A DNA stretch of 64,000 nt from CAJXZP01 sp963974475 (GTDB lineage Bacteria > Bacteroidota > Bacteroidia > Flavobacteriales_G > Salibacteraceae). This document shows positions 33,768 through 42,631 of the stretch, in pieces (position 1 is the stretch's first letter; each line of letters starts with the position of its first letter). Under the pieces are notes generated by a model, which searched no databases, was not told the origin of the DNA, and saw only the letters and a program-made list of their open reading frames with translations. The stretch spans positions 1 to 64,000 of the forward strand of contig CAXBCR010000001.1 in assembly GCA_963974475.1 (NCBI GenBank), written 5' to 3'. The position numbers and the translations under genes were made by a program.

Positions 33768-34646
33768 ATGGTCAAAAAATGGGGGATAATCCTTTTCTTA
33801 GGAGCAATTGTATGGGTACAAACGGCTTCCAAAGCGCAATCTGTAAATGATTCGCTAATTTTACGTTACCGATCCTTATCTATCCAATCGCAAGAAGATT
33901 CTATTAAATATGTTTATACGGACTCACTTCGAAATCAAATCAAACTATTTTTAGATAACGAAAATAGTTTTAGTACGCCTCTTTCTCAAGTACCCTATTT
34001 AGGTGATATTTATTCGCCCGATGAAAGTTTTCGAATGGTAACTTGGAACTTAACTTTGACTGATGGCACCTATGATTATTTCTGTTTTATTCAAATGAAA
34101 CCAGACAAAGATGGCTATTCAGATTGGCATGAATTAATGGACCATCATAAAGAAATAACCCGAGCTGAAAGCCGGAAACTGAGCAAACAAAATTGGTATG
34201 GTGCTTTATACTACAGTATTATTCCTTTTAAATTGGATAAGGAAACTATGTATGTATTACTAGGATGGGAAGGAAATAATAAGTTTTCTAATAAGAAACT
34301 AATCGAGTCCATGTATTTTAGTCCAAAGGGTGAACCCGTTTTTGGCAAAACCGTCTTTGAGGGACCTCGATTAAATAAAAGAAGAGTCATATTTGAATAC
34401 AGTAAAGAAGCCTACCTAATGCTTCGCTATAACGAAAAATTGAAACAGATAATCTTTAATGAATTAGAACCTACAAAGCCCGAATTGGAAGGGTTATATA
34501 GTTTTTATCAACCTACCATGACCTATAACGCATACCAATATAAGAAAGGAGAATGGCATCTTGTTTTGGACGTAAAACCGCAAAACAAAAAATCATCTAC
34601 CGTATTTCATAACCCGGAAGATTTAAAAAAACCAAAAATAAAATAA
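33768..34646 (+). CDS. Exported protein of unknown function
   Basis: This 292-residue protein has a signal peptide (MVKKWGIILFLGAIVWVQTASKAQ). The mature part is soluble, with strands such as FRMVTWNLTLTDGTYDYFCFIQM, WYGALYYSIIPFKLDKETMYVLLGWEGN and RRVIFEYSKEAYLMLRY, and a closing PTMTYNAYQYKKGEWHLVLDV. I recognise it only as a type of conserved hypothetical protein seen in Bacteroidota. There is no catalytic motif. The next gene starts 51 bp later and may have its own promoter. Confidence 0.75.
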   Translation: MVKKWGIILFLGAIVWVQTASKAQSVNDSLILRYRSLSIQSQEDSIKYVYTDSLRNQIKLFLDNENSFSTPLSQVPYLGDIYSPDESFRMVTWNLTLTDGTYDYFCFIQMKPDKDGYSDWHELMDHHKEITRAESRKLSKQNWYGALYYSIIPFKLDKETMYVLLGWEGNNKFSNKKLIESMYFSPKGEPVFGKTVFEGPRLNKRRVIFEYSKEAYLMLRYNEKLKQIIFNELEPTKPELEGLYSFYQPTMTYNAYQYKKGEWHLVLDVKPQNKKSSTVFHNPEDLKKPKIK

Positions 34647-34674
34647 CCCACAACGCTCTTTTGTAAATTGATTC

Positions 34675-34682
34675 TACATTTG
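34675..34682 (+). promoter_or_regulatory. Candidate -7 element (TACATTTG)
   Basis: TACATTTG on the plus strand ends 15 bp before the ATG at 34698, so a very short leader is implied. A TTTTG lies only 11 bp upstream, closer than the usual spacing. It supports the 34698 start over the upstream TTG at 34668. Confidence 0.4.
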
Positions 34683-34697
34683 CAAAAAAAATTACAG

Positions 34698-35231
34698 ATG
34701 ACTGCAAAAAGAGCAAAAGAAATTGAGGATTTAAGAAACGGAATTCTATCTTCTGAAGATGTATTGGTTCAAAAAGCCTTGACTAAGGTAGAAACCAAAG
34801 GAGACGCTTCTTTGATTCCTGACTTAATTTCGCTTTGGTCCGGTTCGGATGAACAAAAAACCAAGCAAAGAGTTGAATCCATTTTGTTCGGACTTAAAAA
34901 CAAACAAGCCCTCCAATTATTGGTAGATTATATTCAAACTGATGCAGCAGATGAAAAAAAATGGCTCGCTTTAAATGCAATTTGGCAATCAGGAATGGAT
35001 GCTAGTGAACATTTAACCGCACTCATTGATTTTGCTATTGCAAATTCCTATACTAACGCCATCGATGTGATGACTATTATAGAAAATAGTGAGTTTGATA
35101 TTACTGTTGAACCGCTTGTGGATGAAAATCTGGTTCGATTAAACGAATATTTACTGAAACATAAATCAGATAATATTGATATCTTGCTTCAAATCAAATC
35201 CATCCTTATTGATAAGAAAATTGAAGGATAG
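34698..35231 (+). CDS. HEAT-like helical-repeat protein
   Basis: This 177-residue cytosolic protein starts at the ATG at 34698; a TTG at 34668 precedes the promoter. Paired helices such as LVQKALTKVETKGDASLIPDL, QRVESILFGLKNKQALQLLV and KWLALNAIWQSGMDASEHL suggest a small HEAT-like repeat fold, which usually serves protein binding. No catalytic residue is visible. It converges on purC with 5 bp between stops. Confidence 0.72.
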   Translation: MTAKRAKEIEDLRNGILSSEDVLVQKALTKVETKGDASLIPDLISLWSGSDEQKTKQRVESILFGLKNKQALQLLVDYIQTDAADEKKWLALNAIWQSGMDASEHLTALIDFAIANSYTNAIDVMTIIENSEFDITVEPLVDENLVRLNEYLLKHKSDNIDILLQIKSILIDKKIEG

Positions 35232-35236
35232 AATAC

Positions 35237-36193
35237 CTATCCCTTCAATGATTTTAAATAGGCTTTCACGTTATTTTCCACTCGAATTATTACCTCGGAC
35301 ACGTCCGATTTAACAAATTTCTCCCCAATTATTTTCTCGTATAGTTCAATGTATCTTTCGGTGATGCTTTCCACAAATTCTGTGGGCATTTCTGGCATTT
35401 TTTGACCTTCTAAACCTTGAAATCCATTATCCATCAACCATTCACGAACAAACTCTTTGGATAATTGTTTTTGCTTCTCCCCTTTTTTCTGACGTTCAGC
35501 ATATCCTTCTGCATAAAAATAACGAGAAGAATCTGGTGTATGAATTTCATCAATCAAAGTAATCACCCCATTTGCATCTTTACCAAATTCGTATTTGGTA
35601 TCCACCAAAATAAGACCCTTTTCGGCTGCAAGCTCCGTGCCTCGGGCAAATAATGCTTGCGTGTATTTTTCTAATTGAATGTAATCTGATTCCGATACAA
35701 TCCCTTTAGCAATAATTTCTTCTCTAGAAATATCTTCATCATGACCTTCATCCTCTTTGGTAGATGGAGTGATAATTGGGTGGGGGAATTTATCATTTTC
35801 CAACATTCCTTCAGGCATTTCAACCCCACATAGTAATCGTTTGCCAAGCTTGTATTCTCTCCAAGCATGGCCAGTACAGTACCCACGTATCACCATTTCC
35901 ACTCTAAATGGGGTGCACGCTTTTCCTACCGTAACACTAGGGTCAGGAGTGGCCATTTTCCAATTGGGAATAATATCAGATGTGGCATCCAAAAATTTTT
36001 CTGCAATTTGATTAAGAACTTGTCCTTTATACGGAATTCCCGCAGGCAACACATGGTCAAAAGCCGAAATTCTATCGGATGCTATCATTACCAATACATC
36101 GTTATCCAAGATATAAACATCTCTTACTTTTCCGTGATACACTGATTTTTGTCCTTCAAAATGATAATCAGTCGCTACTAATGAATTTCCCAT
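35237..36193 (-). CDS. purC: Phosphoribosylaminoimidazolesuccinocarboxamide synthase
   Basis: SAICAR synthase joins CAIR and aspartate with ATP in purine synthesis. The 318-residue product is of the longer type. Key stretches are YHGKVRDVYILDNDVLVMIASDRISAFD (phosphate loop and start of the fold), VEMVIRGYCTGHAWREY, and ILVDTKYEFGKDANGVITLIDEIHTPDSSRYF. It lies 2 bp downstream of phoH and is probably co-transcribed, but no shared function is obvious. Confidence 0.96.
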   Translation of the reverse strand: MGNSLVATDYHFEGQKSVYHGKVRDVYILDNDVLVMIASDRISAFDHVLPAGIPYKGQVLNQIAEKFLDATSDIIPNWKMATPDPSVTVGKACTPFRVEMVIRGYCTGHAWREYKLGKRLLCGVEMPEGMLENDKFPHPIITPSTKEDEGHDEDISREEIIAKGIVSESDYIQLEKYTQALFARGTELAAEKGLILVDTKYEFGKDANGVITLIDEIHTPDSSRYFYAEGYAERQKKGEKQKQLSKEFVREWLMDNGFQGLEGQKMPEMPTEFVESITERYIELYEKIIGEKFVKSDVSEVIIRVENNVKAYLKSLKG

Positions 36194-36195
36194 AA

Positions 36196-37137
36196 CTAAT
36201 CTTGGTTATATGCCTTAATAATTTTCTTAACTAACTTATGACGAATCACATCCGATTCATCAAATTCAATAAATGATATTCCTTTTACCCCTTGTAATAT
36301 TTCCAAGCTATCTTTAAGCCCACTTTTTTGATTTTTAGGCAAATCAATTTGTGATACATCTCCTGTAATTAAAAACTTAGCAGTTGACCCCATTCGTGTA
36401 AGAAACATTTTCATCTGACTAACGGTTGAGTTTTGGGCTTCATCCAAAATAACAAATGCATTGTCTAATGTTCTACCGCGCATAAAGGCGAGTGGGGCTA
36501 TTTGGATCGTTCCTTTTTCAATATAACTCTCCAATTTATCCGATGGTATCATATCGTAAAGTGCATCGTACAAAGGCATTAAATAAGGGTCTAATTTTTC
36601 TTTCAAATCGCCTGGCAAAAAACCTAATCGCTCTCCCGCTTCTACTGCTGGCCTAGTTAAAATTATTCGTCTTACTTCTTTCGCTTTTAAGGCTCTTACA
36701 GCCAACGCGACTGCAGTATATGATTTACCAGTACCTGCGGGACCCACGGCAAACACCATATCCGTGTTATCTACCGCTTTGACCAATTCTTGTTGATTTT
36801 TTGTTTTCGCTTTTATTAAAACCCCTCCAGTACCATACACCAAAACATCCTCTTTTCCTATTTTGGCCTTAATTACTGCCTCCACTTTTTCGGTAAGAAT
36901 GGTTTCAATATTAGCTGGAGTTAACCGATTATGGTTATTAAAATACTCAATCAAAAAATTCATTCGAATAGTGAAATTCTCTAACTCAGTTTTTTCTCCC
37001 CTCGCTACTAAATCTGTTCCTTGAGCCGTTATTTTTAAGCGTGGGAAGTATTTGGTAATCGTACTGATATTTACATTGTTTATTCCAAACAATTCTACCG
37101 GATTGGTGGAATAAAAACTAATGACTGTTTCTTGCAA
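36196..37137 (-). CDS. PhoH-family ATPase
   Basis: This 313-residue cytosolic P-loop protein has Walker A GPAGTGKSY (132-140), TRPAVEAGERLGFLPGDLKEK (161-181), Walker B FVILDEAQN (228-236) and the sensor-type FLITGDVSQIDLP. This matches PhoH/YbeZ-like RNA-processing helicase-type ATPases, which often sit beside ybeY; ybeY is not in the window. It is first in a two-gene unit with purC. Confidence 0.94.
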   Translation of the reverse strand: MQETVISFYSTNPVELFGINNVNISTITKYFPRLKITAQGTDLVARGEKTELENFTIRMNFLIEYFNNHNRLTPANIETILTEKVEAVIKAKIGKEDVLVYGTGGVLIKAKTKNQQELVKAVDNTDMVFAVGPAGTGKSYTAVALAVRALKAKEVRRIILTRPAVEAGERLGFLPGDLKEKLDPYLMPLYDALYDMIPSDKLESYIEKGTIQIAPLAFMRGRTLDNAFVILDEAQNSTVSQMKMFLTRMGSTAKFLITGDVSQIDLPKNQKSGLKDSLEILQGVKGISFIEFDESDVIRHKLVKKIIKAYNQD

Positions 37138-37371
37138 TGCTAATTAAATTTAAAACGCTAATCGAACTTAATCTACTATGGCTACAAAATTAATCTAATT
37201 AAAAAATCACTACCATTTTGATTGGACATTTATCAACATTTTACACAAAATAATCCGAGAAATTAAGCTAAAAAAATTCAAAACAATTCCATTCCTATTA
37301 ACGTAAGAAATAAACATTTCCTACTTTCGCAAAAATGCTAATCTTTTTAGATTAAATCATTAAACTAACAA

Positions 37372-38148
37372 ATGTCAATTATTACTATCACCAGTGATTA
37401 TGGAAATTCTGACCCGTATTTAGCGGTAATGAAGGGAAGACTAATGTCACAATTGGAGAATATTAATATTGTTGATATATCAAATGAGATTGATAAATTT
37501 AATATTGCTGAGGCGGCTTATATTCTTAAAAATAGTTTTTCGCACTTCCCTAAAAACACGGTTCATTTAGTAATGGTGGGCGTGAATAATTCCGATTCAG
37601 ATTATTTGATTGTGAAACACGCAGAGCAATTTTTTGTTGGTTTAGACAATGGTTTATTTTCATTAGTATTTGAAAACCTACCCATTTTGGCATACCAACT
37701 TTCCTTAAGTGTTCCACCAGAATTAGCAAGTTTTCCCGAAAAATCTATTTTAGTTCAAGCTGCAGCGCACCTATGTAGAGGAGGGGTTCCCGAGGTTATT
37801 TCCGAACCCATTCAAGGTCTCGCACCAATGATGAGCTACGCTCCGGTTTTACAAGGAGATACTATTCGAGCTACTGTTCAGTATATTGATAGTTACGGCA
37901 ATTTAATCACTAACCTGCCTAAAGACTTATTTTACAAACATGTAATGGGACGGAAAGTAGATATTAGATTTCGGATTCCGCATGCACGGGTAACGAAAAT
38001 AAACAAACGATATAGCGATGTGGATCCAGGAGATATTGTTGCATTTTTTAATACTGGAGGGTTTCTTGAAATTGCAATAAACTCAGGTAAAGCATCCAGT
38101 CTGTTAGGGGTAAGAATAAACGAAACGATTTCATTAAATTTTGTATGA
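37372..38148 (+). CDS. SAM hydrolase/SAM-hydroxide adenosyltransferase family protein (DUF62)
   Basis: This 258-residue protein is of the family that includes SAM-dependent fluorinase/chlorinase and the far commoner SAM hydroxide adenosyltransferases, which split SAM to adenosine and methionine. N-terminal blocks ITSDYGNSDPYLAVMKGRL and HLVMVGVNN, and C-terminal IRATVQYIDSYGNLITNLPK are diagnostic. The halogenase-specific insertion is not apparent, so hydrolase activity is the expectation. The ABM-domain gene overlaps its stop by 4 bp. Confidence 0.9.
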   Translation: MSIITITSDYGNSDPYLAVMKGRLMSQLENINIVDISNEIDKFNIAEAAYILKNSFSHFPKNTVHLVMVGVNNSDSDYLIVKHAEQFFVGLDNGLFSLVFENLPILAYQLSLSVPPELASFPEKSILVQAAAHLCRGGVPEVISEPIQGLAPMMSYAPVLQGDTIRATVQYIDSYGNLITNLPKDLFYKHVMGRKVDIRFRIPHARVTKINKRYSDVDPGDIVAFFNTGGFLEIAINSGKASSLLGVRINETISLNFV

Positions 38149-38444
38149 TAGTACGACTAGTCACAATGACCTTTGATCCCGAAAGAATCCAAGAATTTTT
38201 GGGAGTCTTTGATCAGTATAAAACACAAATAAGAAATGCAGAAGGTTGCCTTGAGTTAAACCTAATTCAAGACAAAAAATCACCCAACATCATTTCCACT
38301 TTAAGCAAATGGGAAGATGAAAATAATTTGGAAACATACCGAAAGTCGGAACTGTTTAAAACGGTTTGGCCAGTCACTAAAGAATTATTCATCTCCAAGC
38401 CAGCTGCAATCACCTACCAAATGATTGATGAAGTTCAAAAATAG
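38145..38444 (+). CDS. ABM-domain (antibiotic biosynthesis monooxygenase-like) protein
   Basis: A 99-residue dimeric alpha/beta-barrel-type protein. MIVRLVTMTFDPERIQEFLGVFDQ, then AEGCLELNLIQDKKSPNIISTLSKWEDENNLETYRKSELF, is the standard ABM pattern (the 'W.d...l..y..s..f' block). Such proteins range from monooxygenases to scaffolds; no function can be assigned. It is translationally coupled to the SAM-hydrolase-like gene. Confidence 0.87.
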   Translation: MIVRLVTMTFDPERIQEFLGVFDQYKTQIRNAEGCLELNLIQDKKSPNIISTLSKWEDENNLETYRKSELFKTVWPVTKELFISKPAAITYQMIDEVQK

Positions 38445-38492
38445 TTTCGTACCTGAAAATGTGTATAACTTCACATTTTCCGCTTATTTTCT

Positions 38493-38521
38493 TTTGTAAA
38501 TTGGAAAACAACGTATATTTG
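38493..38521 (+). promoter_or_regulatory. Bacteroidota-type promoter, TTTG-N17-TATATTTG
   Basis: TTTG at 38493-38496 and TATATTTG at 38514-38521 are separated by 17 bp, matching the -33/-7 consensus of flavobacterial primary sigma factor promoters. The predicted start near 38528 leaves a leader of about 25 nt before the small gene at 38553. Confidence 0.7.
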
Positions 38522-38552
38522 CACACGAACACACAAATGAATTGCCATAATC

Positions 38553-38765
38553 ATGACTAGAAATTTACTACAAAACATAGCGAAAGGCGCTCAGTTATTG
38601 GTGTTTATACTATTACCATCAATAATGTTCGCTCCTCCAATACCACCTAATCCAGGTGGTTCCACTCCAGTTACTCCTATTGATACTGGGGTATTATTCC
38701 TACTTGTTGTAGGGTTGTTTTACGGAATTTTCCGATTAATCAATGCAAAAAAAAATTTAGCTTAG
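38553..38765 (+). CDS. Small protein with PID-CTERM-like sorting tail
   Basis: This 70-residue protein has an N-terminal hydrophobic segment (LLVFILLPSIMF, about 14-25), a short proline-rich mature part (PPIPPNPGGSTPVTP) and a C-terminal tripartite signal: the motif PIDTG, a membrane segment LFLLVVGLFYGIF, and basic RLINAKKNLA. This resembles the PID-CTERM class of Bacteroidota, thought to be processed by exosortase/archaeosortase-like enzymes. After trimming almost nothing would remain, so it may be a tiny surface or signalling peptide. It has its own strong promoter and terminator. Confidence 0.75.
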   Translation: MTRNLLQNIAKGAQLLVFILLPSIMFAPPIPPNPGGSTPVTPIDTGVLFLLVVGLFYGIFRLINAKKNLA

Positions 38766-38790
38766 ACTAGCTAACTCAACATAATTAAAA

Positions 38791-38823
38791 AAAGACAAGA
38801 TTTATTCTTGTCTTTTTTTTTTT
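38791..38823 (+). terminator. Terminator of the PID-CTERM-like gene
   Basis: GACAAGA (38794-38800) pairs with TCTTGTC (38806-38812) around TTTAT, extended by A/T pairs, followed by about eleven T. The flanking A run also allows reverse use. Confidence 0.92.
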
Positions 38824-38903
38824 GCTCAAAACTATACTTTCTTCTACTTTTCTTGTTTCTAAAAATTTATAACAACATTTATGATGGTTTGTAAAACCTT
38901 TAA

Positions 38904-38933
38904 TTGTAGCGCCCACAATTTGGGTTAAATTTG
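38904..38933 (+). promoter_or_regulatory. Candidate gldFG promoter, TTG-N19-TAAATTTG
   Basis: TAAATTTG at 38926-38933 fits TAnnTTTG, with TTG at 38904-38906 at an acceptable -33 distance. The ATG of gldF lies 19 bp after the element, implying a very short leader. Confidence 0.55.
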
Positions 38934-38952
38934 TGGCTTATTTTTACATGAA

Positions 38953-39681
38953 ATGATTGCACTTTTAAGGAAAGAAATTGCTGTATTTTTTAGTTCGCTT
39001 ACCGGCTATCTAGCCATTGTGGTTTTCTTGGCATCCATAAGTTTGTTTATGTGGGTGTTCCCGGGAAACTTTAATGTACTCGAATCTGGATACGCCAACA
39101 TTGACACTCTTTTTATAATTGCCCCGTGGGTATTTATGTTTCTTATTCCCGCTGTAACCATGCGTAGTTTTTCGGAAGAATGGCGAAACGGTACCATTGA
39201 ACTCCTTTTAACCAAACCATTAACGGATTGGCAAATTATTTTCGCGAAATTTATTTCTGGATTATTCATCGTCATATTTTCATTACTTCCTACTTTAACG
39301 TATTACTGGTCGGTAAAAGCATTAAGTTTAAACCCTGGAATTGATGAAGGAGCCACATGGGGTTCTTATTTTGGGTTACTCTTTTTGGCAAGTGGATTTG
39401 TAGCCATTGGCGTTTTCGCATCATCCCTTTCCAAAAACCAGATTGTGGCATTTATCCTAGCGGTATTTTTATCCTTCTTTTGTTATGTGGGGTTTGAACA
39501 AATTAGCAGCTTCACTTCCATCTCAGGGTTTGATTCAATAATCATGCAATTAGGAATTAATGAGCATTATGTATCTATGAGTCGGGGAGTTATTGATACA
39601 CGAGATTTACTCTATTTTTTGAGTTTAAGCGGGTTTTTCCTGTATTTAACTAAAATGAAATTGGATAGCTTTAAATGGTAA
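38953..39681 (+). CDS. gldF: Gliding-motility-associated ABC transporter permease GldF
   Basis: This 242-residue ABC-2-type permease has six membrane helices. Recognisable stretches are LLRKEIAVFFSSLTGYLAIVVFL at the N terminus, FLIPAVTMRSFSEEWRNGTIELLLTKP (about 61-87) and the C-terminal SLSGFFLYLTKMKL. With GldG and the ATPase GldA (not in the window) it forms an ABC transporter required for gliding in Flavobacterium johnsoniae, though not in all gliders. It overlaps gldG by 7 bp. The gldF-gldG-(spacer)-dnaN order is typical of flavobacteria. Confidence 0.93.
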   Translation: MIALLRKEIAVFFSSLTGYLAIVVFLASISLFMWVFPGNFNVLESGYANIDTLFIIAPWVFMFLIPAVTMRSFSEEWRNGTIELLLTKPLTDWQIIFAKFISGLFIVIFSLLPTLTYYWSVKALSLNPGIDEGATWGSYFGLLFLASGFVAIGVFASSLSKNQIVAFILAVFLSFFCYVGFEQISSFTSISGFDSIIMQLGINEHYVSMSRGVIDTRDLLYFLSLSGFFLYLTKMKLDSFKW

Positions 39682-41393
39682 AAATGGCAATTTCTAAAAA
39701 CAATAAAACAAAGTCTAAAGCGAGTGCCTTTATCTATTTAGGTATTTTCATTGTCATACTTATTATGACAAATATTGCGGGCCAGTTTCTTTTTAAACGA
39801 TTTGATTTAACTACCGATCATCGGTATTCTTTAAACGAATTTAGTAAAAAACAGTTATCCAATTTGGACGATATTGTATTCTTACGGATTTATTTAGATG
39901 GTGATTTACCTGCTGGTTTTAAACAACTTCAAAATTCTACTAAAGAAATTTTAGATGAAATGCGGGTCTATGCAGGAGAAAATTTACAATATGAATTTAT
40001 TGACCCGTCAGAAAACCCTAATCCTAAGATTCGACAAAACGTTTATCGCGAACTTTCCAAAAAAGGATTAAAATATTCTAATTTGACCACCCGAGATGGC
40101 GATAAAATGTCGGAGCAAATAGTTTTTCCGGGTGCCATTTTAGCGTATCGAGAAAAGGAATTCCCCATTCAATTATTAAAAAACACAATGGGCTCAAATG
40201 CTGATGTGATGTTGAATAACTCCATCCAACAGTTAGAATACGAGATTTCAAGTACCATCAAAAAAGCAACTCAAACCATTCCTAAGAAAATAGCTTTTAT
40301 TCAAGGCCATGGTGAGGCTAAAAATTTGGAAATCGCATCAATTTCTAAATCTATAGGCGAATTTTATCAATACGGAAATGTAACCATCAATGGTAAATTA
40401 GATGCTCTCGAAGGATACGCAGCAGCCATGGTTATTGGACCTGATTCTGCTTTCTCCGAAAAAGACAAGTACGTCTTAGACCAATTCATTATGAATGGAG
40501 GGAAAATGATGTGGTTCATAGAGAATGCCCAAGTTAATGCAGATAGCCTACGAAAAAATGGAATTAGTTTAGGGCTTGCGCAAAACAATAATTTATCGGA
40601 TCAGTTGTTTAAGTATGGCGCTAGAGTAAACTCCGATTTCATAATGGACATACAGGCATTACCCATTCCAATTGTAACAGGAATGAGTGGAGACCAGCCC
40701 AAACAAGAATTGTTTCCATGGTATTATTTTCCGGTGGTTTTCAATACCGTAAAACATCCTATTACCAATAACTTAGATGCCATAGCAACCCAGTATGTGG
40801 GAAGTATGGATACCGTGGGAGGAAAAAACATCAAAAAAACACCCTTGTTATTTAGCTCCAAATATTCAAAGGTTACCAATGCACCAACCCGAGTTTCTCT
40901 AAACATTCTGCGTGATCCACCGGATGAAAAAAGGTTTAACAAAGGTAAAAAGATGATTGCCGTTTTACTTGAGGGAGAATTCCAGTCCGTGTTTGAAAAT
41001 AGAGTTTCAGAAAAAATTTCGGATAATCCCGAATTTCAATTCAAAACAAAAAGTGTCGATAATAAAATGATTGTCGTTTCGGATGCTAATATTATTACCA
41101 ACGAGGTAACTCCAAATGGAGAAAAGTTTTTAGAATTAGGCTACTACCGTTTTAATAAACGCACCTACGGAAATAAAGATTTTATTCTGAATTCATTAAG
41201 CTATTTATTGGAAGAAGACAATCTCATTTTCTCCAGAGTCAAAGAGTTTAAACTACGATTATTAAACAAGCAACTTGTTGAAAAAGAACGTCAGAAATGG
41301 CAAATTTTCAATACCGCAATTCCAATAATATTCATTATCATTATTGGAGGAATATTGGGTTACTTAAGAAGGCGTAAATACAGTTCACATTAA
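39675..41393 (+). CDS. gldG: Gliding-motility-associated ABC transporter auxiliary protein GldG
   Basis: This 572-residue protein has an N-terminal membrane helix (about 19-38), a large periplasmic ABC_transp_aux domain and a C-terminal helix (about 544-566) before a basic tail RRRKYSSH. Family landmarks are FDLTTDHRYSLNEFSKKQL, IFLRIYLDGDLPAGFKQLQNSTKEILDEM-like sequence, KIAFIQGHGEAKN and DQFIMNGGKMMWFIENAQ. A second ATG three codons in (39684) is an alternative start. It works with GldF and GldA in the gliding-related transporter. Confidence 0.93.
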   Translation: MVKMAISKNNKTKSKASAFIYLGIFIVILIMTNIAGQFLFKRFDLTTDHRYSLNEFSKKQLSNLDDIVFLRIYLDGDLPAGFKQLQNSTKEILDEMRVYAGENLQYEFIDPSENPNPKIRQNVYRELSKKGLKYSNLTTRDGDKMSEQIVFPGAILAYREKEFPIQLLKNTMGSNADVMLNNSIQQLEYEISSTIKKATQTIPKKIAFIQGHGEAKNLEIASISKSIGEFYQYGNVTINGKLDALEGYAAAMVIGPDSAFSEKDKYVLDQFIMNGGKMMWFIENAQVNADSLRKNGISLGLAQNNNLSDQLFKYGARVNSDFIMDIQALPIPIVTGMSGDQPKQELFPWYYFPVVFNTVKHPITNNLDAIATQYVGSMDTVGGKNIKKTPLLFSSKYSKVTNAPTRVSLNILRDPPDEKRFNKGKKMIAVLLEGEFQSVFENRVSEKISDNPEFQFKTKSVDNKMIVVSDANIITNEVTPNGEKFLELGYYRFNKRTYGNKDFILNSLSYLLEEDNLIFSRVKEFKLRLLNKQLVEKERQKWQIFNTAIPIIFIIIIGGILGYLRRRKYSSH

Positions 41394-41460
41394 CATTTAC
41401 TCACCTTTTCCATGATTTTTTCGTGGAGGTAAAAAATGTCCTCAATCAAATAAAACTTAA

Positions 41461-42468
41461 ATGAAAAAGTATAAAAATTTACTATTAATCATTGTGTTAA
41501 TCGCGCTAATAGGCATTGTGGCGAATCAGTATTTCAGTAACAGTAAATCTACTATTAAATCTACTGTGAGTGAATTTAGTTTTGCAGATACCGGAGCAAT
41601 AACCAAAATATTTATCGCAGATATGCGCGGTAACCAAGTCCTTCTGGAAAAACAAGAGTCTAATAATTGGGCACTCAATAAACAATTCAAGGCGGTGCAA
41701 CACAATGTCAACAATTTATTGGAAACGGTAAATTTAATGACCGTAAAAGCTCCGGTTGCTACTGCTCGTTATGATAAAACCATTCGGGATTTATCCACCA
41801 TTGGTACAAAGGTGGAACTCTACACCACTAACTCAACTCCCGAAAAGGTAATTTATTTAGGTACAGAAAACCAAGATCACACCGGCACTTACATGATGAT
41901 TGAAGGCGCTAAGCAACCTTATTTAGTCCACATTGAAGGATTCAATGGCTTTTTATCTCCGCGTTTTTCTCCGCATGAGAATGATTGGAAAACCAAAGAA
42001 GTTTTCCATTATAATCCTAAGGAGATAGCTGAAATTAGACTAAGTTTTCCTGGAGATCCTGAAAAAGGATTTGTTATTCAACAAACCATTGATGGCAAGG
42101 TTTCTTTATTAAACAATGCCTTGGTGCCAGTATCTGGCTGGGATACCAGTTATATTTTCGATTACTTGAACCGATTTAGAATGGTGAATTTTGAAATGTG
42201 GGAAGAAACTAAGACGCCTATTTTCATTGATTCTGTAAGCACTTCTACTCCATTAGAAATTTACACAGTAACCAATATGGCTGGAGAACAAACTACACTA
42301 AAATCATTCTTAAAGCCTCTCAAAAGTGGAATTGATATTGATGGAAACCCCATTGACCATGATCAAGACAGAATGTATGGATTGATGAATAATACCGAGT
42401 TTATGATTATTCAGTATTTTGTTTTTGATCCGTTAAATCACGATATTCAATATTTTTACAAGAATTAA
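41461..42468 (+). CDS. DUF4340-like protein linked to gldFG
   Basis: This 335-residue protein has an N-terminal signal or anchor (YKNLLLIIVLIALIGIVANQYF). The mature part has DUF4340-like features: an opening FADTGAITKIFIADMRGNQVLLEKQESNNWALN (W and L conserved), NLLETVNLMTVKAPVA, and repeated beta strands. DUF4340 proteins often accompany ABC_transp_aux (GldG-type) transporters, which fits its place 67 bp after gldG. It probably resides in the periplasm at the inner membrane. The precise role is unknown. Confidence 0.78.
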   Translation: MKKYKNLLLIIVLIALIGIVANQYFSNSKSTIKSTVSEFSFADTGAITKIFIADMRGNQVLLEKQESNNWALNKQFKAVQHNVNNLLETVNLMTVKAPVATARYDKTIRDLSTIGTKVELYTTNSTPEKVIYLGTENQDHTGTYMMIEGAKQPYLVHIEGFNGFLSPRFSPHENDWKTKEVFHYNPKEIAEIRLSFPGDPEKGFVIQQTIDGKVSLLNNALVPVSGWDTSYIFDYLNRFRMVNFEMWEETKTPIFIDSVSTSTPLEIYTVTNMAGEQTTLKSFLKPLKSGIDIDGNPIDHDQDRMYGLMNNTEFMIIQYFVFDPLNHDIQYFYKN

Positions 42469-42631
42469 ACACTGGATAAAACAGGAAAATATTGTTAATA
42501 AAATTAGCGGAAAAATTATAAAAGACCACTTTAGAATAAGACTCAAAATTTATTTTTGCTAGTGACTTTTAATAAAGGGCTGAATTACTTTGATGCCACT
42601 GAATTAAAAGTGTTAAACAAATTAATCGACT

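Noticed and set aside
37372..38148. A fluorinase/chlorinase, i.e. organohalogen synthesis
   Set aside because: The protein has the general family motifs only. Most members with this length and context are SAM hydrolases.
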